NCBI GenBank assembly: GCA_964464435.1
Contig: CAYXGE010000058.1
Coordinates: forward strand, 1 to 12,094
Source: CAYXGE01 sp964464435
GTDB taxonomy: Bacteria; Pseudomonadota; Gammaproteobacteria; Burkholderiales; Methylophilaceae
DNA length: 12,094 bases
Direction of reading: 5' to 3'
The notes under the pieces are model-generated. The model was not told the origin of the DNA, made no database searches, and saw only the letters and a list, made by a program, of their open reading frames with translations. The position numbers and the translations under genes were made by a program. Shown one piece after another: positions 1-6,318 of the stretch. Position 1 is the stretch's first letter. Each line of letters opens with the position of its first letter.

Positions 1-576
1 GCTTGCGAGCATGGCGTGACACGCACGCATTTAATCTCGCGCAAAATTGATGGCGCGATTATTCAAGAACTGTTTACCCACAACGGTATCGGCACCATGG
101 TAACCGAGTTGCCTTTAGAAACCATGCGCCAAGCCAATATTGACGATGTGGGCGGCATTTTAAAATTGATAGAACCTCTCGAAAACGAAGGGATTTTAGT
201 GCGGCGTGGGCGCGAGCGTATTGAGATGGAAATCAACCATTTTTATGTCATGGAACATGACAACCGCACTATCGGCTGTGCCGCGCTTTATCCTTTTGAG
301 CCCAATGTACGTGGCGAAAAAATGGCCGAATTTGCCTGTTTAGCGATTGATAAAAACTACCGTGGTGGCGGACGCGGTGACAAGCTGTTTAATTACTGTC
401 AGACACAAGCAAAAAAATTGGGCTTTACGCAACTGTTTTGCCTCACCACCCGCACCGAGCATTGGTTTTTAGAGCGCGGCTTTATCGAGAAATCGATTGA
501 AGCCTTGCCTGAGCAAAAACAAAAGTTATACAACTTTCAGCGTAAATCTAAAGTATTTATCAAAAATCTATCTTAG
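1..576 (+). CDS. argA: Amino-acid N-acetyltransferase (N-acetylglutamate synthase), C-terminal part
   Basis: The frame is open from the first base and ends at a TAG at 574-576, giving the last 191 residues of a protein whose start lies left of the window. ArgA transfers an acetyl group from acetyl-CoA to glutamate, the first step of arginine synthesis in the cytoplasm. The first ~65 residues fit the end of the amino-acid-kinase-like domain (the stretch with GIGTMVTE and the following DDVGGILKLIEPLE). The rest is a GNAT acetyltransferase domain: an acetyl-CoA-binding loop YRGGGRGDKL, then RTEHWFLERGF, ending in the typical ArgA tail YNFQRKSKVFIKNL. A GTG at 16 could be mistaken for a start, but the frame continues upstream of it and homologues are far longer. 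The gene converges on bioD and their last 17 bp overlap. The family call is firm; only the 5' part is missing. Confidence 0.93.
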   Translation, partial: ACEHGVTRTHLISRKIDGAIIQELFTHNGIGTMVTELPLETMRQANIDDVGGILKLIEPLENEGILVRRGRERIEMEINHFYVMEHDNRTIGCAALYPFEPNVRGEKMAEFACLAIDKNYRGGGRGDKLFNYCQTQAKKLGFTQLFCLTTRTEHWFLERGFIEKSIEALPEQKQKLYNFQRKSKVFIKNLS

Positions 577-1261
577 GTAAGCTGAGAAATTTAGCGGCTT
601 GCAAATAACTATTTGCTTGCGATTCATGCCTATTGAGCCATGGTACAACACCTAAACATGGCGCATGTATACGCGCGCTGAGACTTTGCACATTTTCTTG
701 CAAATAAGGCATGTCTGCATCAATGACATTTGCCACCCAACCAGCAATTTTCAGACCTTTAGCCAATATCGCATGTTGCGTCAACAATGCATGATTTAAG
801 CAACCTAAACGCATGCCGACGACTAATATCACAGGAATATTGAGCGCTTGCACCAAGTCTGCGCTAGTTTGCGTATCATTCAATGGCACATAAAAACCCC
901 CAGCACCTTCTACAATGACCACTTCAGCAAGGTTTTTAAGCTGATTAAATGCATACAAAATATGGTTAATTTCTATGCTATGGCCTACCTGCTGTGCGGC
1001 AATATGTGGTGCAATCGGCGGGGTAAACAAATAAGGATTCACCAAGCTCAAAGGTGCATCTACATTACTTGCAGACATTAATGCGCTAACATCTTCATTA
1101 ACCGTTTCTCCAGCTAGGGTATCAACACCTGCCGCCACTGGCTTCATGCCTATGCTTTGATAACCTGCTTGCGCAAACTGATAGACCAGTGCACTTGCAA
1201 TCAGAGTTTTACCTACACCCGTGTCTGTGCCAGTGACAAAAAATGCCTGCTTATGACTCAT
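560..1261 (-). CDS. bioD: ATP-dependent dethiobiotin synthetase BioD
   Basis: BioD closes the ureido ring of dethiobiotin from 7,8-diaminopelargonic acid, CO2 and ATP, the penultimate step of biotin synthesis in the cytoplasm. The 233-residue product is close to the usual ~225. Visible motifs are the P-loop GTDTGVGKT at residues 11-19, the substrate-binding KPVAAG at 40-45 and VEGAGG at 117-122. It is the last gene of the biotin operon. Its ATG overlaps the bioC stop as ATGA (1258-1261). No clear Shine-Dalgarno precedes the ATG, so translation probably depends on ribosomes arriving from bioC. Its 3' end overlaps convergent argA by 17 bp, and no terminator hairpin is visible there. Confidence 0.96.
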   Translation of the reverse strand: MSHKQAFFVTGTDTGVGKTLIASALVYQFAQAGYQSIGMKPVAAGVDTLAGETVNEDVSALMSASNVDAPLSLVNPYLFTPPIAPHIAAQQVGHSIEINHILYAFNQLKNLAEVVIVEGAGGFYVPLNDTQTSADLVQALNIPVILVVGMRLGCLNHALLTQHAILAKGLKIAGWVANVIDADMPYLQENVQSLSARIHAPCLGVVPWLNRHESQANSYLQAAKFLSLPKIDF

Positions 1262-2148
1262 GTTCTGGGTTTAAACGTAATTGGCGCAAGGCCATCTTCT
1301 AAGGCTTGCTTGGGCTGGGGTTTCCACGTATGTGCATACACGACTTCATAGGTTGCAGGCAATTTGCCTTGTTTTCTAAACAGCTCATATTGCTGGGTGA
1401 GCTGTTGCAAGAAGCCTTTACCTAACAACCCACGGTTTCTACCTTGTGTGGCATTGTGTGCACCAATCGCTTTGAGGTCGCGCATCACGCCTTTCACATC
1501 ATCGTAAGTTAACTCAAAGCGTTCAACATCTAATACGGGTGCGGCAAATCCAGCGCGCACCAGCGCATCGCCAATATCATGCATATCAATAAAGCGGCTT
1601 ACATGAATATGGTTAGCATCTACTTGGGTTGCGGCTCTAAGTTCTTTTAAAGTATCAGGGCCAAAAGTACTAAACATCAACAAGCCTTCAGGTTGAAGTA
1701 CATGGTGCATTTGCGCTAAGGTGCTGTCTAAATCATTACACCATTGCATGGCCAGATTTGACCACACCAACCCCACGCTAGCCTCTGCAATTGGCAGGCT
1801 TTCTATATCTCCACAAAGCAAATGCACTTGATTAAGGCCAAGCATCGCTTTGAAGTGTTGCTTAAAACCACCCATGCTTGACTGCGTGAGTTTGAGCATG
1901 CCCATTGCAAAATCCATGGCAACGACTTGGCTTTGAGGATAGCGTGTTTGGAGCATTTGAGTGCCACGCCCAGTGCCACAACCTGCGTCTAAAATCATAC
2001 TTGGATTAAGTTTAACTAACTCAAGCCGTTCAAACATGCGTTGACGCACCTCCGCTTGCAATACGGCGGCGGCATCATACGTCTTAGCTGCACGGTCAAA
2101 TGATTGTCTAACGCGTGCTTTATCTAAATGATAAACATCATCACTCAT
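1258..2148 (-). CDS. bioC: Malonyl-[acyl-carrier protein] O-methyltransferase BioC
   Basis: BioC methylates the free carboxyl of malonyl-ACP using SAM. The disguised primer can then enter fatty-acid elongation to become pimeloyl-ACP methyl ester. The 296-residue product has a class I methyltransferase fold: motif I ILDAGCGTG at residues 52-60, an acidic ribose-binding residue near D79 (VVAMDF), and a GDIESLP motif around 113-119. BioC-type signatures follow: SNLAMQW (130-136), TFGPDTLKELR (161-171) and LKAIGAHN (225-232). It is longer than the ~250-residue E. coli protein, with the extra length mostly at the C-terminus. The start at 2148 overlaps the bioH stop (ATGA) and has a GGAG Shine-Dalgarno upstream. 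The downstream bioD is coupled in the same way. Confidence 0.95.
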   Translation of the reverse strand: MSDDVYHLDKARVRQSFDRAAKTYDAAAVLQAEVRQRMFERLELVKLNPSMILDAGCGTGRGTQMLQTRYPQSQVVAMDFAMGMLKLTQSSMGGFKQHFKAMLGLNQVHLLCGDIESLPIAEASVGLVWSNLAMQWCNDLDSTLAQMHHVLQPEGLLMFSTFGPDTLKELRAATQVDANHIHVSRFIDMHDIGDALVRAGFAAPVLDVERFELTYDDVKGVMRDLKAIGAHNATQGRNRGLLGKGFLQQLTQQYELFRKQGKLPATYEVVYAHTWKPQPKQALEDGLAPITFKPRT

Positions 2149-2942
2149 GCAGTGGGCTCCAAAAACTGCGTGATCGCCTCACAAAAAGCGTCAGGATGCG
2201 ATAAAAATGGGGCATGCGAAGCACCTGCCATCACACGTAATCGTCCAAAAATGAGATGCTGACTCATCCAATGCGCCGCTTGCACAGGCGCTAGGGTGTC
2301 TCTGTCTCCATGAATCAACAAGACAGGTTTTCTAATAAATTCAACTTCATCACGTAAGTCAGTTTCTACCAAAATACGTAAAGCATTTTGCAAGGTATTA
2401 GCCGTTGGCGTTGGTCGCTCTTCAAAGCTTTGCCTGAGTAATTTAATGGTGCTTCTATCATTTGAACCCATGCACTGTAAGGTTAAGAATTTCATCAGTG
2501 TGGCTTGATAATCTTGCTTAACTTGTGCCGCAAAATTGAAAAATACATCGCCATCAACGCCAAATTCCCAATTTACGCGGTTATCAAACTCTGCACTGTT
2601 AACAAAGCACGGTGTAGCCCCAATAAGCACTAGTCGACGCACACGTTCTGGTTGCAAAATAGCCAATCGCATGGCAACTTGCGCACCCAAAGACCAACCA
2701 CATATATCAGCATGCGCCGGAATCACCTCCGCCACTTTTTCAGCTACTGCATGTAAGTGATAAGGCTCGATAGATTGACTAAAGCCCATGCCTGGCAAAT
2801 CGACCAAATGTAAACAAAAGTGCTTGCTTAGCCTTTTAATTAAAGGTTGCCAAACCCCGCTATGCATACCCCAGCCATGAATCAACACTAAGTGTTGTGG
2901 ATTGGCCTCTGTATTACCTATAGTTTCAATATGCAAACTCAT
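2145..2942 (-). CDS. bioH: Pimeloyl-[acyl-carrier protein] methyl ester esterase BioH
   Basis: BioH hydrolyses the methyl ester of pimeloyl-ACP, ending the modified fatty-acid cycle and releasing the BioF substrate. The 265-residue product is an alpha/beta hydrolase. It has an oxyanion-hole HGWG motif (residues 22-25), nucleophile S84 in GWSLG, D215 in HGDRD and H243 in ASHAPFLSHP. The sequence around the last residue closely matches the BioH family (AHAPFxSHP). The start at 2942 overlaps the bioF stop by 4 bp and has a GGAGAAAG Shine-Dalgarno at 2950-2957. Finding bioH beside bioC agrees with the canonical BioC-BioH route; in E. coli bioH lies outside the bio operon. The motif set and operon position support BioH over a generic esterase. 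Confidence 0.94.
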   Translation of the reverse strand: MSLHIETIGNTEANPQHLVLIHGWGMHSGVWQPLIKRLSKHFCLHLVDLPGMGFSQSIEPYHLHAVAEKVAEVIPAHADICGWSLGAQVAMRLAILQPERVRRLVLIGATPCFVNSAEFDNRVNWEFGVDGDVFFNFAAQVKQDYQATLMKFLTLQCMGSNDRSTIKLLRQSFEERPTPTANTLQNALRILVETDLRDEVEFIRKPVLLIHGDRDTLAPVQAAHWMSQHLIFGRLRVMAGASHAPFLSHPDAFCEAITQFLEPTA

Positions 2943-4099
2943 GCCAGTGCTTTCTCCGCCTCAACAAGCGTTTCTACCAATCTTGAAATATCTTCAGCTT
3001 GATGCGCTGCTGATACAGAAATTCTTAAACGCGCTGTATTTACTGGCACGGTGGGTGGGCGAATGGCTGGTACTAAAATGCCCCTTTCTTGCAAGTACTT
3101 GCTAAGCGCAACTGCCTTAAAGTTATCGCCAATGACTAAAGGTTGAATACAGGTTTGAGACGGCATTAATTGCCAATCTTTTAACTTTAATGTTGAAGTT
3201 AATTGCGCTATCAATGCAAATAAATGTGCGCGCATTTCATCACCCTGTTGAATTAATTTAACTGAGGCCGAGAGTGTTGCAGATAATGCAGGCGGTGCTG
3301 GGGTTGAGTACACATAACTCTTTGCGGTTTGAATTAAATAATCAATGACGACTTGCTCACCCGCAACAAAGGCCCCTGCTACGCCAGCAGCTTTGCCCAG
3401 CGTTGCCATCATAAGAATGCGTGGTGAACGAATATTAAAGTGACTTAAACTCCCAGCGCCATGTTGACCCAGCACGCCAAAACCGTGTGCATCATCAATG
3501 TATAAGTAGGCATCATATTGCTCACATAGGGCTAAATACTCTGGTATGGGGGCAATATCACCATCCATACTAAACACGGCATCAACCGCAATCAGCTTAT
3601 GTCTGGCAGTGCTAGCTTGAAGCAGTTTTTCTAGGGCGTTTACGTCGTTATGCGCAAAGCGTTTAAACTCCGCCAAAGAATAATATCCACCATCATTTAA
3701 GCAGGCATGGTTTAGTTTATCCGCAAAAATGGCATCGCCACGTCCAACAAGCGCACCTAGCACGCCAATATTGGCCATATAGCCCGTTGAAAACAAAAGC
3801 GCTGCCGGTAAATTAACAAATGTCGCCAATTGTTTTTCTAGCTCATCATGGTAGCGATGATGCCCAGTAACTAAGCCTGATGCGCCACTGCCAACGCCAG
3901 ACTCACCAGCCGCTTGTTGCATGGTAGCGATTAAGTGTGGATGATTAGCAAGCCCCAAGTAATCATTACTACAAAATGACAAATAGGGTTTGGAATCTGC
4001 AACAATATGCTCTGCTTGAGGGGAATCAAGCAAGCGACGCTGACGTAGCAACCCTTCTGTCTCACGCTGCTTAAGCGCTTGATGTAAGTAATTAAGCAT
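2939..4099 (-). CDS. bioF: 8-amino-7-oxononanoate synthase BioF
   Basis: BioF is a PLP enzyme that condenses pimeloyl-ACP (or pimeloyl-CoA) with L-alanine to form 8-amino-7-oxononanoate (KAPA), the first committed ring-assembly step. The 386-residue length matches the family (~385). Visible features are SFCSNDYLGL (41-50), GSGASGLVTGHH (70-81), an active-site histidine at H131 in LNHACL, the PLP-pyridine-binding DDAHGFGV (202-209), and the Schiff-base lysine K236 in TLGKAAG. The ATG at 4099 lies 51 bp after the bioB stop, with only a weak AAAGA-type Shine-Dalgarno. The 3' end overlaps bioH as ATGA. Confidence 0.96.
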   Translation of the reverse strand: MLNYLHQALKQRETEGLLRQRRLLDSPQAEHIVADSKPYLSFCSNDYLGLANHPHLIATMQQAAGESGVGSGASGLVTGHHRYHDELEKQLATFVNLPAALLFSTGYMANIGVLGALVGRGDAIFADKLNHACLNDGGYYSLAEFKRFAHNDVNALEKLLQASTARHKLIAVDAVFSMDGDIAPIPEYLALCEQYDAYLYIDDAHGFGVLGQHGAGSLSHFNIRSPRILMMATLGKAAGVAGAFVAGEQVVIDYLIQTAKSYVYSTPAPPALSATLSASVKLIQQGDEMRAHLFALIAQLTSTLKLKDWQLMPSQTCIQPLVIGDNFKAVALSKYLQERGILVPAIRPPTVPVNTARLRISVSAAHQAEDISRLVETLVEAEKALA

Positions 4100-4150
4100 T
4101 AATCAAAAATCTTTAACAATCCAAACGATGGCTCTATAAGTAACCACGCA
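4100..4150 (-). other. 51-bp gap between bioB and bioF
   Basis: This is the only gap inside the biotin operon; every other junction overlaps by 4 bp. It is AT-rich. I see no strong hairpin, no recognisable operator and only a weak purine-rich ribosome-binding stretch before bioF. It may be a plain spacer. Confidence 0.5.
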
Positions 4151-5152
4151 TTAAATAGGGTGTATGCCCAATTTAGCAAAGAGTTTTTTATCAGTATCGG
4201 CTTCTGGGTTACCTGTAGTCAGTAACTTTTCACCATAAAAAACAGAGTTTGCACCTGCCACAAAACATAGTGCTTGTGTACTTTCACTCATGCTTTGGCG
4301 CCCTGCAGATAAACGTACAAAACTTTTGGGCATGGTAATGCGTGCCACAGCAATGGTGCGCACAAACTCTAAAGGGTCTAACTCTTCTGTACCATGAAGC
4401 GGCGTACCTTCTACCTGTGTAAGCAAATTAATGGGTACGCTTTCAGGTGGGCGTTCCATATTGGCAAGTTGCGCAATTAAACCTGCACGTTGAACGCGGC
4501 TTTCTCCCATACCAATAATGCCACCACAGCACACGTTAATATCGGCTTCACGCACGCTGTCTAGGGTATCTAAACGGTCTTGATAGGTGCGCGTTGTAAT
4601 CACATCACCATAAAACTCAGGGGCAGTATCTAGATTATGGTTGTAGTAATCTAAGCCAGCTTGTTTTAGCTGGGCAGCTTGCCCTTCTTTGAGCATTCCC
4701 AAGGTAGCACAGGTTTCTAACCCTAGGGCTTTGACCTCGGCAATCATCTTTAAAACAGGTTCTAAATCTTTTTGTTTAGGGCTACGCCATGCAGCCCCCA
4801 TACAAAAACGGCTCGCACCACTTTCTTTGGCCGCTTTTGCCGCAGACAGCACTTCGTCTATCTGCATCATTGGCTCATTTTCTACATCAGTGTGGTAACG
4901 CGCGGCTTGTGGGCAGTAGCCGCAATCTTCTGAACACCCCCCTGTTTTAATAGAAAGCAAAGTACTGACTTGCACGGCGTTAGGGTCAAAATTAGCACGG
5001 TGCACACTTTGCGCTTGAAACAATAAATCGCTAAAAGGTTGTTCAAACAGCGCCATGATATCAGCCACACTAAAGCGTTGTGGGCTAGTTTCTATAGACT
5101 GAGGACGCTTGATTGTTGTCACATCCACTGCAGATATTGTCATTTCACTCAT
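4151..5152 (-). CDS. bioB: Biotin synthase BioB (radical SAM)
   Basis: BioB inserts sulfur into dethiobiotin to give biotin, using a radical-SAM [4Fe-4S] cluster and sacrificing a [2Fe-2S] cluster as sulfur donor. The product from the preferred start is 333 residues. The radical-SAM motif CxxxCxxC is at C73, C77 and C80 (GGCSEDCGYC). The auxiliary-cluster ligands are recognisable as C117, C148, C208 and R280, each offset by 20 from E. coli C97, C128, C188 and R260, so all ligands are present. The ATG at 5152 is chosen over one at 5182 for two reasons: AGAGGA lies 6 nt upstream (5159-5164), and this start overlaps the upstream gene's stop as ATGA, like the other operon junctions. The upstream choice would add ten residues inside the preceding gene. 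Confidence 0.96.
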   Translation of the reverse strand: MSEMTISAVDVTTIKRPQSIETSPQRFSVADIMALFEQPFSDLLFQAQSVHRANFDPNAVQVSTLLSIKTGGCSEDCGYCPQAARYHTDVENEPMMQIDEVLSAAKAAKESGASRFCMGAAWRSPKQKDLEPVLKMIAEVKALGLETCATLGMLKEGQAAQLKQAGLDYYNHNLDTAPEFYGDVITTRTYQDRLDTLDSVREADINVCCGGIIGMGESRVQRAGLIAQLANMERPPESVPINLLTQVEGTPLHGTEELDPLEFVRTIAVARITMPKSFVRLSAGRQSMSESTQALCFVAGANSVFYGEKLLTTGNPEADTDKKLFAKLGIHPI

Positions 5153-5538
5153 GTTGTTTCCTCTATTGTTAAATCTTGCCAAGGTTCATTTTTTGCTCGT
5201 AAGATATCACGCACGCCCAAGGGAACAACCACCAAAATGGCGATGACCCAAATAATCAGTGCTAAATTCAAACCACCGCCTACCCATTTAGCCATTTGTG
5301 AGCTAAAGTTAAGCACCGCAACCAGCGCGCCCACTAAACCATAAAAACGATAACCCCCGTATTTAATAAAGTCGCAAATCTTGGGGTTGGGATGACATGC
5401 GGATGATGCGTAGACAAAAATAGAAGCGGCTATCCAAATAGGAATCAACACTGGGATGATGACTGCAACACAAGAAAAAAAATTAAAGCTTTGTGCGGCT
5501 AGCCTTTGGTTTTTGGCAGTAATCACTTTTTCAGCCAT
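5149..5538 (-). CDS. Small three-helix inner-membrane protein of unknown function, first gene of the biotin operon
   Basis: I do not recognise this 129-residue protein. It has a short polar N-terminus, then three hydrophobic segments at about residues 21-45, 63-80 and 90-110, and a short charged tail rich in acidic residues (ending DLTIEETT). Two cysteines, C48 and C55, sit in the loop after the first segment (ACHPNPKIC); if that loop faces the periplasm they could form a disulfide, which is inference. The ATG at 5538 is preferred because AAGGAG at 5545-5550 lies 6 nt upstream. An in-frame TTG at 5544 would abut this site with no spacing. The gene ends in a 4-bp ATGA overlap with bioB, so the two are almost certainly co-transcribed and translationally coupled. 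A role in biotin or precursor traffic is possible but unsupported by any motif. Confidence 0.8.
   Translation of the reverse strand: MAEKVITAKNQRLAAQSFNFFSCVAVIIPVLIPIWIAASIFVYASSACHPNPKICDFIKYGGYRFYGLVGALVAVLNFSSQMAKWVGGGLNLALIIWVIAILVVVPLGVRDILRAKNEPWQDLTIEETT
5159..5164 (-). promoter_or_regulatory. Ribosome-binding site of bioB
   Basis: On the minus strand the bases read AGAGGA, 6 nt before the ATG at 5152 and within the 3' end of the upstream membrane-protein gene. It decides the bioB start in favour of 5152 over 5182. Confidence 0.7.
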
Positions 5539-5544
5539 TGCCAA

Positions 5545-5550
5545 CTCCTT
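5545..5550 (-). promoter_or_regulatory. Ribosome-binding site of the biotin-operon membrane protein
   Basis: On the minus strand the bases read AAGGAG, a near-perfect Shine-Dalgarno, 6 nt before the ATG at 5538. It fixes that ATG as the start and rules out the in-frame TTG two codons upstream. Confidence 0.75.
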
Positions 5551-5587
5551 GCTTGATGATTCAATAAATATTGGTTGTTTAATTAGG

Positions 5588-5616
5588 ATTATACATTGTT
5601 AAGTGAAAACTATAAA
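5588..5616 (-). promoter_or_regulatory. Candidate sigma-70 promoter of the biotin operon
   Basis: On the minus strand a perfect -10 hexamer TATAAT lies at 5588-5593. A 17-bp spacer separates it from TTTATA at 5611-5616, which matches 4 of 6 bases of the -35 consensus. Transcription would begin near 5581, giving a leader of about 40 nt before the ATG at 5538. The -35 element lies inside the start region of divergent comF, so the two transcription units may interfere. No BirA-type operator (TTGTAAACC with inverted partner) or clear BioR palindrome was visible. Confidence 0.5.
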
Positions 5617-6301
5617 ATTGATTAACATATGCTCAAAAATTAATCATTTGTTATTTAAGCCACATTGCATGTTATGCAAAGCCAGCGATGGTGGCCACTT
5701 AGCCATTTGCGAAGCTTGTTCAAACAGCCTGCCTTGGACGCAAGCATCTTGTCCACAATGCGCTTTGCCTTCTGTGCATGGAGAGATTTGTGGTAACTGC
5801 ATCGCCTCACCCCCAGATTTTGACTATTCCAGCGCATTATTTAGTTATGCATACCCGATTAACCTGATGCTACAACGCTATAAATATGGTCAAGCCTTGC
5901 ACATCGCGCAAACCTTTGCCGATTTAATGATTCAGCGCTTTAATTTGAGCCAGCATAGCGTCATCATTCCCATGCCTTTACATAAAAGTCGCTTACAAGA
6001 ACGTGGATTCAATCAGGCATTAGAAATAGCGCGTATCATCAGTCGACACTCTGGTCTAGAATTAAATATGTCAGCTTGCAAGCGCATCAAACCATCGCCA
6101 CCTCAAGCAAGTTTAAGCTTAAAAGATCGCGTCAAAAATATGAAAAATGCCTTTGAGTGCTCACAAAAGTTTGATGGTTTAAATGTGGTGTTACTTGATG
6201 ATGTCATGACAACAGGGGCTACGCTTAATAGCTTAGCCAAAACGGTGAAACAAGCTGGAGCTAATCAGGTGAGTTGTATAGTTGTGGCTAGAACATTGTA
6301 A
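5603..6301 (+). CDS. comF: ComF/GntX-family phosphoribosyltransferase-like protein
   Basis: The 232-residue product matches the ComF family (E. coli GntX is about the same size). Members are linked to DNA uptake or use of external DNA, but their biochemical reaction is not well settled. The N-terminus has zinc-finger-like CxxC pairs: C22/C25, C36/C39, C50/C53 and C63/C66. The C-terminal half is a type I phosphoribosyltransferase fold with the family motif HKSRLQERGFNQA (127-139) and the PRPP-binding loop VVLLDDVMTTGAT (195-207). The start is uncertain: the GTG at 5603 has only a distant AGGA. The next ATG falls at residue 23, inside the first CxxC pair, so it is too late. The gene is divergent from the biotin operon; comF-like genes are often found beside bio genes (gntX next to bioH in E. 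coli). It converges on mshN with 17 bp between the stops. Confidence 0.9.
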   Translation: MKTIKLINICSKINHLLFKPHCMLCKASDGGHLAICEACSNSLPWTQASCPQCALPSVHGEICGNCIASPPDFDYSSALFSYAYPINLMLQRYKYGQALHIAQTFADLMIQRFNLSQHSVIIPMPLHKSRLQERGFNQALEIARIISRHSGLELNMSACKRIKPSPPQASLSLKDRVKNMKNAFECSQKFDGLNVVLLDDVMTTGATLNSLAKTVKQAGANQVSCIVVARTL

Positions 6302-6318
6302 AGCTATGGCTTAATCGA

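Noticed and set aside
5153..5182. Upstream start for bioB at 5182 adding ten residues
   Set aside because: The ATG at 5152 has a well-spaced AGAGGA and the ATGA overlap seen at other operon junctions; the extension lies wholly inside the preceding gene.
5539..5616. BirA- or BioR-type operator upstream of the biotin operon
   Set aside because: I looked for the BirA TTGTAAACC inverted repeat and for BioR-like palindromes and saw only scattered AT-rich similarity (such as TTAACAA and TTTAATTA), not a paired site.
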